Of a DNA stretch of 19,685 bases, positions 7,621 to 15,949 are shown in pieces. The translations under genes were made by a program, and so were the position numbers. Every line of letters starts with the position of its first letter. The stretch's first letter is position 1. The notes below the pieces were generated by a model. That model ran no database searches. It was not told the DNA's origin and saw only the letters and a list, made by a program, of their open reading frames with translations. Source of the DNA: DATKLX01 sp035542155. GTDB lineage: Bacteria > Chloroflexota > Anaerolineae > Anaerolineales > Anaerolineaceae. The stretch lies in assembly GCA_035542155.1 (NCBI GenBank), contig DATKLX010000073.1, positions 1 through 19,685 of the forward strand. Reading direction: 5' to 3'.

Positions 7621-8339
7621 TAAATAAAATCCAATAAGGTGGACAGGTTGATCTCCCCCAGGATATCCCTGGCCCGGTCTAATGAAATTTTTTCCACCTG
7701 ATGCATGATTCCTTGCCGGCTGGTAGAATCGGGTTCATTTAATAGTGAGGTGGCATGACGCCATACTTCCTCGCGCCAATCCGAGATCAGTAAAGTGGTC
7801 ATCCATTCATCCAGCGGCCCCACGAGTTTATCGAGAACACTGAATTCTGGATCGTAGCGGCCAATCACCTGGTCCTGGACGGCGTCGATCGTCTGGTGGA
7901 TCACATGGTTCACGCGGTTGTGGTCGCGGTAACGTATCTGCCGGCCCTCCGGGGTTAACTCTGCCCATTCTCTTTCAAGCACTTCGGATAGGGCCAGCAC
8001 GAGATCGTAGTTGATATGGGCATTCACCCCCAGGACCATGTTTTGCAACGAATTGACATGCGAATTTTTTACTGCATTAAAAGCGATCTTCCAGACCTGG
8101 GGAGTAGTGGGCACCTGATCCTGGTAAGCATCTAAAGCCTTAAAGTAATGGCTGGCGAATGTTTCCATCAGCCTGGCCACCCATTCGCCATCTTCAAATT
8201 CACCCGTATCAATCGCCAGTAAGACGTTCTGGGTCATCATCAGGTAACAGGTTAAGAATATCAAGCGCCGGTCATTTTCAAGCTCCCAGGCTTCAATCAG
8301 CTCGCGCATTTTTACCAATACCGGATGTTGTTCGACCAT
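7620..8339 (-). CDS. DUF5995-like protein
   Basis: This is a soluble, mostly helical protein of 239 residues. It resembles the DUF5995 family, whose function is unknown. The shared pattern I see is a VPTTPQVWKIAFNAV segment (about residues 77-91), then LQNMVLGVNAHINYDLVLAL (about 97-117), and RDHNRVNHVI with conserved His and Asp/Asn residues (about 138-147). The His-rich, Asn-rich pattern would suit metal binding, but that is inference. There is no signal peptide or membrane segment. The gene is divergent from the cytidylate-kinase-like gene, with 266 bases between them. Its stop directly joins repeat copy 4. The ribosome-binding site is a GGGG run about 7 bases before the ATG. Confidence 0.7.
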   Translation of the reverse strand: MVEQHPVLVKMRELIEAWELENDRRLIFLTCYLMMTQNVLLAIDTGEFEDGEWVARLMETFASHYFKALDAYQDQVPTTPQVWKIAFNAVKNSHVNSLQNMVLGVNAHINYDLVLALSEVLEREWAELTPEGRQIRYRDHNRVNHVIHQTIDAVQDQVIGRYDPEFSVLDKLVGPLDEWMTTLLISDWREEVWRHATSLLNEPDSTSRQGIMHQVEKISLDRARDILGEINLSTLLDFI

Positions 8340-8443
8340 AATTGACCCCTAACGAACGACCCATTTTGTTTAAAAACCCGAATGCGGTGGTGCGCACATA
8401 ATCCCAACTGAGGTTAATTATATTCATTTGCAAGAGATGCAAA

Positions 8444-8472
8444 TTGAAACCTCCATGCAATCGTGCTATATT
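8444..8472 (+). promoter_or_regulatory. Sigma-70-type promoter for the 8606 gene leader
   Basis: TTGAAA (8444-8449) and TATATT (8467-8472) are separated by 17 bases. TGC directly before the -10 makes it an extended -10. Transcription would begin near 8479, leaving a leader of about 127 bases before the ATG at 8606. This is the best promoter in the window. Confidence 0.6.
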
Positions 8473-8552
8473 AAGATCGCCAGCGAAGCATATCCTGTTC
8501 ACCCTCTCATAGGAAGCAATCGAGCTGCATCACCAGGGTTTTTTTTCATCTC

Positions 8553-8583
8553 AACCTGCCGGCTTTTGGGGCAGGTTTTTTTT
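8553..8583 (+). terminator. Intrinsic terminator inside the leader of the cytidylate-kinase-like gene
   Basis: A perfect 8-base-pair stem, AACCTGCC (8553-8560) with GGCAGGTT (8570-8577), closes a 9-base loop and runs into eight T residues (8576-8583). It lies 22 bases before the start codon of the gene at 8606 and about 75 bases after the probable transcription start. An earlier T8 run at 8539-8546 follows CCAGGG. The position suggests an attenuator, or the end of a small RNA of about 105 bases. Confidence 0.65.
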
Positions 8584-8605
8584 CAACAGCTCCAGGAGGT
8601 GCCAG

Positions 8606-9277
8606 ATGAGCGTCATCACCATATCCAGGCAATATGGCAGTGGCGGCGACGAAGTGGCTGACCAGCTCTGCCAGCAACTGCATTACACCCGGTTTGACAA
8701 ACGCCAGATCGCCCAGGCAGCCCTCAATGCCGGCTTATCCGATCAGGAAATCGTCGATTATTCCGAGGAGAACTACAAGGTTAAGACCTTTTTGGATATC
8801 CTGCTGCGTCGTTCCTCTCCAGTTGCACAGGTGCGCATCTGGAAAGAGGACACCAGTGGTGCGCGAATCGCTGAGGCTCAAACCTTGAGTGAAACGGCTG
8901 CCCTGATGCTGGTCCAGAAAGCGGTAATGGCTGCCTACGAGATCGGCAATGTGGTGATCGTAGGCCGGGGCGGCCAGGCAATCTTGAAAGATTACCCGGA
9001 CGTTTTGCACATCCGCATGGAAGCGCCGATCGAAGAGCGGATTTATCGGGTCAAAGCACAGATCAGGGCGGGGAAAGATTCTTACCTGGCGACCATTGAT
9101 GACCGCCGGGAAGCCCAGGATTTAATCACTGCTCGCGATACAGCCTCTGCCAGCTACCTGCGCCAGTATTATGGAGTAGATTGGGCGGATCCCCTGCTCT
9201 ACCATGCCGTCTTGAATACCGGCAAATTAGGGATTGAAAGAACGGTTCGGGCGATTGCGGCACTGGCAGGCAGCTAA
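8606..9277 (+). CDS. Cytidylate kinase-like family protein
   Basis: The 223-residue product begins VITISRQYGSGGDEVADQL, the P-loop region of the cytidylate-kinase-like family (phosphate loop GSGG at residues 11-14). It continues with a nucleotide-kinase pattern: FDKRQI near 30, VIVGRGGQAIL near 115-125, LHIRMEAPIEERIYRV near 133-148, and DRREAQ plus RQYYGVDWADPLLYH near the LID and C-terminal part. Members phosphorylate nucleoside monophosphates or remain uncharacterised; this group differs from Cmk proper, so the substrate is uncertain. The start is fixed by AGGAGG at 8592-8597. The gene stands alone, divergent from the DUF5995-like gene and convergent with the lipoprotein gene, and is preceded by a promoter and a leader terminator. 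Confidence 0.85.
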   Translation: MSVITISRQYGSGGDEVADQLCQQLHYTRFDKRQIAQAALNAGLSDQEIVDYSEENYKVKTFLDILLRRSSPVAQVRIWKEDTSGARIAEAQTLSETAALMLVQKAVMAAYEIGNVVIVGRGGQAILKDYPDVLHIRMEAPIEERIYRVKAQIRAGKDSYLATIDDRREAQDLITARDTASASYLRQYYGVDWADPLLYHAVLNTGKLGIERTVRAIAALAGS

Positions 9278-9401
9278 CGTATCATCTTTTATCTTACTCA
9301 TACAAGGTTTTCTCTCTTTTCGCGCGAACTGCTAGAAATCGGTTTGCGAGAGTCGCCACATTGCCGGCCGAATCCTGTTTGGCCAATATCTGAAAACCCA
9401 C

Positions 9402-10424
9402 TTATTTCATCCTGATCGAAGCTACGATCAGGTCGGCCTGGGCTTCCACGGAAGCGGTCAGGGCGGTGGGATCCGTCCAGTTACCAAGGTAGTCAAGGTC
9501 AAAATTAAACTGCACCTTGCCCCGCACCATGCAGCCGGTGCAACTGTACAGCACGGTCATATCCTTACTATTGAACACCAGCACGGTGCGGTTGATTTCC
9601 CTGCCGTCCAGCAGCACCATGCCGCGCGGCAACAGCTCGCCGTTGCCTACCCCGGTGCGCCCGATCTGGGCGTCTTCATCGCTGTGCTTGAAGGCCACCA
9701 CAAACTGCGCGTTGAGATTATCCGGCTTAAGCAACAATGCGTGTCCGGTCATGGTTCCGGAGCCCGGCTCGATCTTCCATTCCGGCGGGTATTGGAAGGA
9801 AAAGCCGTAGTCCGTGCTGGTGTAGGTTAGCCAGCCCTTTATGCCACCAGCCGGGTAAGCCACCGAAGTCGGTGTGGAGCGGGTATCTGGTGTGGAGGTC
9901 GGCGGCAGCGTTTGCTGCGGAGCCGGCCCCACGATCACATTCACGTCAAATGAATTGACCGGCGGCACGTCTTTTTCCCATGGGCGGTGGTAGATCAACA
10001 TCAGTTGCTGGGCGCCGTTGGCGTCAGCCCGGAAGGTCAGCGTAAGCATGGCTGGAGCGCCCGGCAGGTTAGATTTGGGCGCCGAAACCGGATCGCCGAC
10101 CTCCGAGAGGATGGGCTTATCAACTGGTGACATGTCCCAACTGTAGCCAGTGGAAGGGTTGCCCTCCAGTGTCACGGTAAATGTCTGCCCGATCTCCAGG
10201 TGGATGGATTTACCGGCATCAGCAGCAACCAGCCCGGAAACAGGCTGGCTGGCCGGAGTATTTTTGGAAGACAGTGTCGGAGTCGGAGGTGGCGCGGTTA
10301 GCGCCATCACCGGCGACCTGGTGGAATCGGAGGCACTGGCCCCGATTAGAGTGCAGCCTGCTAGCGGCGATATAGCTAACAGCATCATGGACAGTAACAT
10401 GCGTTTCCAAAACAGAGATTTCAT
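9402..10424 (-). CDS. Lipoprotein with chagasin-type (I42) protease inhibitor domain and PsbP-like C-terminal domain
   Basis: The 340-residue product has a lipoprotein signal: a positively charged start, a hydrophobic run and the lipobox LAGC with Cys24. A Pro/Thr/Ser-rich linker follows to about residue 65. Residues about 68-168 look like the chagasin/I42 inhibitor of papain-like cysteine proteases, with NPSTGYSW on one loop, a Gly/Pro/Ala loop (NLPGAPAM) and RPW on the third. These are the three loops that contact the protease in known members. A second Pro/Thr linker leads to a region starting TDYGFSFQYPPEWKIEPG, typical of PsbP-like lipoprotein domains, and a CTGC pair near residue 300. 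The start is supported by GGGGAGG six bases upstream. It probably sits on the outer face of the cell membrane. The gap 9278-9401 shows no clear signal. Confidence 0.8.
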   Translation of the reverse strand: MKSLFWKRMLLSMMLLAISPLAGCTLIGASASDSTRSPVMALTAPPPTPTLSSKNTPASQPVSGLVAADAGKSIHLEIGQTFTVTLEGNPSTGYSWDMSPVDKPILSEVGDPVSAPKSNLPGAPAMLTLTFRADANGAQQLMLIYHRPWEKDVPPVNSFDVNVIVGPAPQQTLPPTSTPDTRSTPTSVAYPAGGIKGWLTYTSTDYGFSFQYPPEWKIEPGSGTMTGHALLLKPDNLNAQFVVAFKHSDEDAQIGRTGVGNGELLPRGMVLLDGREINRTVLVFNSKDMTVLYSCTGCMVRGKVQFNFDLDYLGNWTDPTALTASVEAQADLIVASIRMK

Positions 10425-10670
10425 TCATCCTCCCCATCTGTGATTTTACTCACAAGACTTTTCCATGCTATGGACGTTGCCTGACGATAGATAGTTCCCT
10501 TAATTATTCATCGAAATTCAATGGTCCTTTTTTAACCCGTTGGTTGCATGACAACCCTTCTGTTCCGGATATACTTAACCATGGCAACCTGTATATGTTG
10601 CGGTTTTCCTGGCGCCCTTGTGAAGGGAGTAAAACGCCAATCGTGATTGATCCATCCTGAAATTGCCGGA

Positions 10671-13388
10671 ATGACGGACTCAACGGTTGAATTTTCTTCG
10701 AGCGATACGGATAAAAACACAAACATCACCCGCTGGATATTTGGGATATCGATCGTCGCGTTCATCTGGGTCGTTGTAACCCGGTTTACCCAGATTGAAG
10801 AGCTGATGAAGACCGTGGCCCAGGGCCGCCTGGAATGGATCCTGGCAGCATTGCTGATCGAGGTGATCAATTACGTCGTCCTGGCCGCCACCTACCAATC
10901 CGCTTTTTCAACCGTGGGAGTTCAAAGCCGGCTCCTGGATCTCATCCCCATCACGCTTGCCTCGCAGTTTGTCAATGTCGTTACACCCTCCGCAGGAGCC
11001 TCCGGCGCGGCGCTGTTTGTCGACGACGCTGCCCGGCGCGGCCAAACCCCGGCCCGCACCACCGCCGGCTTATTCTTGCAGTCAGCTTCTGTTTATTTTG
11101 CCATCACAATCATCCTGGGCGTTGGACTGGCTTATCTGTACATCCAGCACGATCTAGCTCCCTATGAAGTGGCTGCCGCTATCGCCTTCCTGCTGATCAC
11201 GCTTGCCCAGGGTGGTGTGCTCATGTTAGGACATTGGCGTCCCGATCTGCTGCACCGCCTGCTCGCCTGGGTTCAAAAGGCGGGGAACGGCCTGGCGAGC
11301 AAGTTCCATCGCGCCCCCTTCTTTTCCGAAAACTGGGCGGATCAGAATACCGCGGACCTCAGCCAGGCGTCCGAGGCGATCTATAGTGACCGGAAAGGGC
11401 AGGCCCAGACGGTTGGCCTGTCGCTGGCCACGCAGATTCTCAACCTGGCCTGCCTGTTTGCCATCTTTATGGCCTTTTACGGGCCGATATCCTTCGGTCC
11501 CCTGGTCGCCGGATATGCGATGGGGATTCTCTTCTCGATCATTACGATCACCCCCCAGGGAATTGGGGCCGTTGAAGGGATCATGGCGCTGGTGTACGAA
11601 TCGTTTGGCATACCGAAAGACGTGGCCGTGATTGTGCCCCTGGTCTTCCGCGGCTTGACTTTCTGGCTGCCGCTGGTGCTGGGTTTCATCTCGCTCCGGC
11701 GGGTGAAGTCTTTTGGTATTGGAGAACCTTCCCTGCCAAAAGACTGGGACGTACACCTGATCGCCCTGTTCACCGGGCTGGTGGGGATCCTCAACGTTCT
11801 TTCGGCAATCACGCCAGCCCGGGCAGATCGGCAGGCAATCAGCGATCGATTCCTGCCGTTGACCGTCCAGTATGGCGGCCGCCTGACCGCTGTCCTGTCC
11901 GGTTTTGCCTTGCTCATCCTGGCCAACAGCCTGGCGCGGCGTAAGCGCACGGCCTGGCTGCTGGCCCTGGTGGTGTTGTTGATCTCCATCATCAGCCATC
12001 TGGTCGAAGGCCTGTATTTCGAGGTGAGTTTGCTGGCGGTCGGGCTGGCCCTCTGGCTGCTGGCGATGAGGGATCGTTACCAGGCTCGCTCCGACCCGTC
12101 TTCAGTCCGCCAGGGAGTACGCGCCCTCTTTGCCGGAGCCCTGTTCACCCTGGTTTACGGAGTGACCGGCTTCTATCTCCTGGATCGCCATTATTCCGTG
12201 AACTTTAACCTCTGGGACGCGGTCAGGCAGACGATCGTGATGTACACCCGGTTCTATGACCCCGGGCTGCAGCCGGTCACGGGTTTCGGGCGCTACTTCG
12301 CCATCTCGATCTACGTCGTCGGAGCTTTTACGCTGTTTTTTGCCCTTCTGATGCTCATCAGGCCGGTGATCATCCGGCAACCGGCGACGGGAGAAGAACG
12401 GGAGCGCGCCCGCCGCATCGTGGAAGCGTACGGCCGCTCCTCCCTGGCGCGCTACACATTATTGGAGGATAAATCCTATTTCTTCAGCTCTGGCGGCTCA
12501 ATCGTTGCGTACGCCCAAAAAGAACAGGCGGCTGTTGGGCTGGGAGATCCGATCGGACCGGCAGAGGATGTGAGCTCTGTCATCGCAGAGTTCAAGCAAT
12601 ACTGCGCGAAAAATGACTGGCAGCCGGCTTTTTATCAGGTCCTGCCGGACAACCTGGAACAATACCGGGGTGCCGGCTTGGATGTCGTGGGCATTGGCCA
12701 GGAAGCGATCATCGATCTGCGAAATTTCACCCTGGAGGGGAAATCGGCCAAAGACATACGCTCCCCCTACAACCGCCTGACCCGGCTCGGCTACCAGGCG
12801 AAGGTCTACGAGCCCCCGTTAGCGGACAGCCTTCTCGCGGAGCTGCGCAGCATCAGCGATGAATGGCTGAAGATGATGCATGGTTCCGAAAAACGATTTT
12901 CCCTGGGCTGGTTCGACGATGATTACATACGCGACAGTCGGGTCATCGCCGTGCATACTCCAGCGGGTCCGGTCAGCGCCTTTGCGAATATCAACCCGGA
13001 GTATCAGAAAAATGAAGCCACCATCGATCTCATGCGCCATCGGGAGGATGCGGAAAATGGGACGATGGATTTCCTATTCGTATCGTTATTTTTCTGGGCG
13101 AAATCGAAAGGGTATGATACATTCAACCTCGGGTTGAGCGGCCTTTCCGGGGTCGGTGAAACGCCGGACGACCCGGCGCTGGAACGGGCTTTGCATTACG
13201 TCTACGAACATGTCAACCAGTTTTACAATTTCAAAGGCCTGCACAAGTATAAAGAGAAATTCAACCCCAACTGGTCCCCCCGTTATTTGATCTATCCCGG
13301 GGCAGGCAGCCTGCTGCCAGTCGCTGTGGCGCTGGTCGAGGCCGACTCTGGAGGAAAACCAATCCCGGATAGCCCCGCGATTCCATAA
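10671..13388 (+). CDS. mprF: MprF-like bifunctional phosphatidylglycerol lysyltransferase/flippase
   Basis: The product has about 905 residues from the ATG at 10671; an in-frame TTG at 10647 would add eight. The first 330 residues or so carry the hydrophobic segments of the lysylphosphatidylglycerol flippase region (including FVNVVTPSAGASGAALFV and ITITPQGIGAVEGIMALVYESFG). A second set of membrane segments spans about 360-575. From about 586 comes the cytoplasmic DUF2156/GNAT-like aminoacyl transfer domain, with SYFFSSGGSIVAYAQ, AVGLGDPIG, RSPYNRLTRLGY, TMDFLFVSLFFWAKSKG, FNLGLSGLSG and YNFKGLHKYKEKFNPNW. Known MprF proteins add lysine or alanine from aminoacyl-tRNA to phosphatidylglycerol and flip it, lowering surface charge. 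Length and order match full-size family members. Thirty-odd bases separate it from the next gene. Confidence 0.92.
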   Translation: MTDSTVEFSSSDTDKNTNITRWIFGISIVAFIWVVVTRFTQIEELMKTVAQGRLEWILAALLIEVINYVVLAATYQSAFSTVGVQSRLLDLIPITLASQFVNVVTPSAGASGAALFVDDAARRGQTPARTTAGLFLQSASVYFAITIILGVGLAYLYIQHDLAPYEVAAAIAFLLITLAQGGVLMLGHWRPDLLHRLLAWVQKAGNGLASKFHRAPFFSENWADQNTADLSQASEAIYSDRKGQAQTVGLSLATQILNLACLFAIFMAFYGPISFGPLVAGYAMGILFSIITITPQGIGAVEGIMALVYESFGIPKDVAVIVPLVFRGLTFWLPLVLGFISLRRVKSFGIGEPSLPKDWDVHLIALFTGLVGILNVLSAITPARADRQAISDRFLPLTVQYGGRLTAVLSGFALLILANSLARRKRTAWLLALVVLLISIISHLVEGLYFEVSLLAVGLALWLLAMRDRYQARSDPSSVRQGVRALFAGALFTLVYGVTGFYLLDRHYSVNFNLWDAVRQTIVMYTRFYDPGLQPVTGFGRYFAISIYVVGAFTLFFALLMLIRPVIIRQPATGEERERARRIVEAYGRSSLARYTLLEDKSYFFSSGGSIVAYAQKEQAAVGLGDPIGPAEDVSSVIAEFKQYCAKNDWQPAFYQVLPDNLEQYRGAGLDVVGIGQEAIIDLRNFTLEGKSAKDIRSPYNRLTRLGYQAKVYEPPLADSLLAELRSISDEWLKMMHGSEKRFSLGWFDDDYIRDSRVIAVHTPAGPVSAFANINPEYQKNEATIDLMRHREDAENGTMDFLFVSLFFWAKSKGYDTFNLGLSGLSGVGETPDDPALERALHYVYEHVNQFYNFKGLHKYKEKFNPNWSPRYLIYPGAGSLLPVAVALVEADSGGKPIPDSPAIP

Positions 13389-13420
13389 ATAACGTGAATC
13401 GGGATAACAGAAAGGAAATG

Positions 13421-14587
13421 ATGGCCACGCAAGACAACCAAAAGTTTATCGAAGGGTTGAAACGCGCATGGATTGCGGAAGAGGACAGCCTGCGGCTTTA
13501 CGCTGCGCTCGCCGACCATGAGAAAGACCCGGACCGTAAAAAAGCATTGGCGAAACTGGCCGCAACGGAACGAGGCCATAAGGAGCGCTGGCAAAAACGG
13601 CTGCGCGAGCTGGGCAGTGAGCCGCCTGTGTACCACGACACGCCGGGTAAACGGATCTGGCGCTGGGTGCTGGTCCAGAGTGGGACGGACAACGCGCTCG
13701 ACCGGATCGAAGCCTCCGAAGCGGACGACAGCGATATGTACGGCAGCCTGGAAGCATTGGCGCCGACCGATGCTGACCGTTCGGCGATCGAGGCCGTCCA
13801 GCAGGACGAACAGAGCCACTTCCGCATGATGAGTAAGGCCGGCGAGGGTGCGCCCCAATTGCCCACCGCCCAAACCCGTTTGGATACGATCCTCCATCGC
13901 GAAAGCTGGCACAAGCACGGCGGCGGCTGGGTAGGACAAATGATATACGGAGCAAACGATGGTCTGGGCTCGGTATTTGGAATCGTCTCCGGGATGGCAG
14001 GTGCAACCGCAGGCGGGCCGGCTGTGTTGCTGGCAGGTTTGTCCGGCATGCTGGCCTCAGCGCTATCGATGGGCTCTGGGGCGTACCTGGCCAGCAAGTC
14101 CGAGCGTGAGATGAACCAGGCGGAGATCGAGCGCGAGCGCAAGGAATTGGAGACCCATCCCCAGGAGGAGAAGGAGGAGCTGTCGCTTTTCTACCAGCTC
14201 AAAGGCGTTCCGGAGGAGGAAGCCAACTCGCTGGCACAGTACATCATCTCGCAGCCCGAACAGGCGCTCAAGATGCTGTCGAGTGAAGAATTAGGGCTGA
14301 CCGAGCAGGCCCAGCCGAACCCCTGGCTGGAAGCCGGGTCCGCATCGCTGTCGACCGCGATGGGCGCATTCATCCCGATCATCCCATTCTTCTTCCTGCA
14401 TGGATATCCGGCCATCTATCTCTCGTTCGGGATCAGCACACTGGCGCATTTTCTGGTCGGCGCTGCAAAGACCGTGGTTACCGGTCTGAACCCATGGAAG
14501 AGTGGGCTGGAGATGATGTTGGTGGGCTTAGGAGAGGCGACGATCACGTACGTGTTGGGTCTGCTGTTTGGACCGGTCGTTAGGTAA
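13421..14587 (+). CDS. Ferritin-like domain fused to VIT1/CCC1-family metal transporter
   Basis: From the ATG at 13421 (AAAGGA 5 bases upstream) the product has 388 residues; an upstream in-frame GTG at 13394 has no such site. Residues about 6-140 form a rubrerythrin/ferritin-like helical bundle with carboxylate and His ligands in the expected spacing (WIAEEDS, KLAATERGHKERW, then EASEADD and QQDEQSHFRMM). From about 165 the VIT1/CCC1 transporter follows: GQMIYGANDGLGSVFGIVSG, SMGSGAYLASKSEREMNQAEIERE, a long charged cytoplasmic helix to about 270, then three further membrane segments ending GEATITYVLGLLFG. Such fusions move Fe(II) or Mn(II) across the membrane, with the ferritin-like part regulating metal access. 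It follows mprF closely and is likely co-transcribed. Confidence 0.9.
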   Translation: MATQDNQKFIEGLKRAWIAEEDSLRLYAALADHEKDPDRKKALAKLAATERGHKERWQKRLRELGSEPPVYHDTPGKRIWRWVLVQSGTDNALDRIEASEADDSDMYGSLEALAPTDADRSAIEAVQQDEQSHFRMMSKAGEGAPQLPTAQTRLDTILHRESWHKHGGGWVGQMIYGANDGLGSVFGIVSGMAGATAGGPAVLLAGLSGMLASALSMGSGAYLASKSEREMNQAEIERERKELETHPQEEKEELSLFYQLKGVPEEEANSLAQYIISQPEQALKMLSSEELGLTEQAQPNPWLEAGSASLSTAMGAFIPIIPFFFLHGYPAIYLSFGISTLAHFLVGAAKTVVTGLNPWKSGLEMMLVGLGEATITYVLGLLFGPVVR

Positions 14588-14659
14588 AGACTTTTTCTAT
14601 TCCTCGAATAAAATTAATATCATTCTCGTATTGTCCTTAGAAACGGAAAAACGGAAGCC

Positions 14660-15223
14660 ATGGCCGCGTACGTCTCGGATCTCGACCTGATCCACGCCAG
14701 CCAGGGGGGTAACCAGTCCGCTTACGGGGAGCTGGTCTACCGCTACCGGGAAGCCGTGGTGGCAGTCGTCTACCGGATGTGCGGGGACCTGTCTACCGCC
14801 GAGGAAGCCGCCCAGGAAGCGTTTCTGCGCGCCTGGCAGCACCTGGGTGGATACCGGCCCGAGTACCCCTTCCGGTCCTGGGTCTTTCGCATCGCCGTCA
14901 ACGCCGCCCTGGATGCCCTGCGCCGCGAAAAACCCCAGGCCGACCTGGAAGAGGTAGAGACCTCTCTCTCCCTGGCGCATCACGGCGGGCCCGACCCCGA
15001 GACTGTGGTGGTGGCCCGCCAGCGGAGCGACCTGATCCGCAAAGCGGTGCTCGCTTTGCCCCCACCCTACCGGGCGGCGCTCGTCCTCCGCGAGTTTGGC
15101 GGCCTGTCGTACGCCGAGATCGCCGCGGCCCTCGAGATCCCGTTGGGGACAGTCATGTCCCGCTTGAACACCGCCCGCAGCCAGCTCGGCCAGGCTCTCG
15201 CGGGCGTAATGGAGGCGCTATGA
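14660..15223 (+). CDS. ECF-subfamily RNA polymerase sigma factor
   Basis: The 187-residue product has only sigma regions 2 and 4. Region 2 spans about residues 8-80 (GELVYRYREAVVAVVYRMCGD, AEEAAQEAFLRAWQHLGGYRPEYPFRSWVFRIAVNAALDALRR). Region 4 spans about 125-180 (LPPPYRAALVLREFGGLSYAEIAAALEIPLGTVMSRLNTARSQL), with a clear helix-turn-helix. The stop (TGA 15221-15223) overlaps the start of the anti-sigma gene in an ATGA junction, so the two are translationally coupled. The regulon is unknown; family members usually also control their own operon. The 72-base gap before it holds no recognisable hairpin or promoter. Confidence 0.95.
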   Translation: MAAYVSDLDLIHASQGGNQSAYGELVYRYREAVVAVVYRMCGDLSTAEEAAQEAFLRAWQHLGGYRPEYPFRSWVFRIAVNAALDALRREKPQADLEEVETSLSLAHHGGPDPETVVVARQRSDLIRKAVLALPPPYRAALVLREFGGLSYAEIAAALEIPLGTVMSRLNTARSQLGQALAGVMEAL

Positions 15224-15828
15224 ACGAAGCAAACCGGACCGACCTGGCTCGTGAATGGCTGGGGGCATATCTGGACGGAGAGCTGCAAGCCGAGCGGCGC
15301 AGTTGGGTGGAAAGCCACCTGGCCGGCTGCGCGGACTGCCGTGCAGAGCTGGAGCAGATGCGCGGCCTTTCTGCCCTGCTCCAGGCCGAGCCGCTGCCGG
15401 TGGGCGGGCTCTCCCCCGATGCGTTCGTCGCGGGAGTGATGGAGCACCTGCCGCAGGTGGAAGAGCCGCTGTGGAAGCGGGCGTTTTCCTTCTGCCTGCG
15501 CTACGCCCCGCTCTTCCTCTTCGTCGCCTGGGCCTTCACGCAGGCCATCGGCTGGGTCGCCGCCGCGCTGGTCGGCCTGGCCAGCCTGGTGCCGGGGGCC
15601 CAGAATCTCCTCGGCGCAGTATGGACCCTCCCAATCGGCATCGGTTTCCTCCCCGGCTGGCTCCCGCTCCCGGCTCTTCCAAAAATCCCTGGCCTGGACC
15701 AGGTCGCCCCGCTGGCAGTGTTCCAGCTCCTGACCACCGCCGTGGTGGCCATCCTTTTCCTCGCCTGGCTGGCCGGAGTCTGGTCGCATAGAAGGGCCAA
15801 AGGATTGATGACTGCTGATTGGAAATGA
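15220..15828 (+). CDS. Zinc-finger anti-sigma factor, membrane-bound
   Basis: The 202-residue product starts with a short cytoplasmic anti-sigma domain carrying the zinc-binding HxxxCxxC motif (His33, Cys37, Cys40), typical of ZAS-type anti-sigma factors that hold ECF sigma factors at the membrane. Two to three hydrophobic segments follow (about 92-128 and 165-192). Between them lies a Pro/Gly/Leu-rich stretch that is itself partly hydrophobic. There is no large extracytoplasmic sensor domain, so the sensing step, if any, would be inside or next to the membrane. The start is the ATG at 15220 that overlaps the sigma stop; a GGAGG site at 15210-15214 inside the sigma gene supports it. Confidence 0.9.
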   Translation: MNEANRTDLAREWLGAYLDGELQAERRSWVESHLAGCADCRAELEQMRGLSALLQAEPLPVGGLSPDAFVAGVMEHLPQVEEPLWKRAFSFCLRYAPLFLFVAWAFTQAIGWVAAALVGLASLVPGAQNLLGAVWTLPIGIGFLPGWLPLPALPKIPGLDQVAPLAVFQLLTTAVVAILFLAWLAGVWSHRRAKGLMTADWK

Positions 15829-15863
15829 TTTTCAATTTTCGATTTTCAATTTCCAATTGGAAA
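15818..15863. repeat. Inverted and tandem TTTTCAATTT repeats after the anti-sigma gene
   Basis: ATTGGAAAT (15818-15826) and ATTTCCAAT (15849-15857) form a 9-base inverted repeat that overlaps the anti-sigma stop codon. The loop contains two copies of GATTTTCAATTT. The right arm also lies in a 14-base perfect palindrome (15850-15863). There is no T tract, so it is not a standard terminator. Confidence 0.45.
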
Positions 15864-15949
15864 AGAAGGATTGTCGCTTTTTGAAAACCAACCACAACTC
15901 TTCACTATCTGGACAGATCGCTGACAATTGATCACTAAGGACCGCACTT

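Noticed and set aside
8553..8583. Hairpin as terminator of the minus-strand DUF5995-like gene
   Set aside because: That gene starts at 8339 and runs away from the hairpin; the T tract is on the plus strand.
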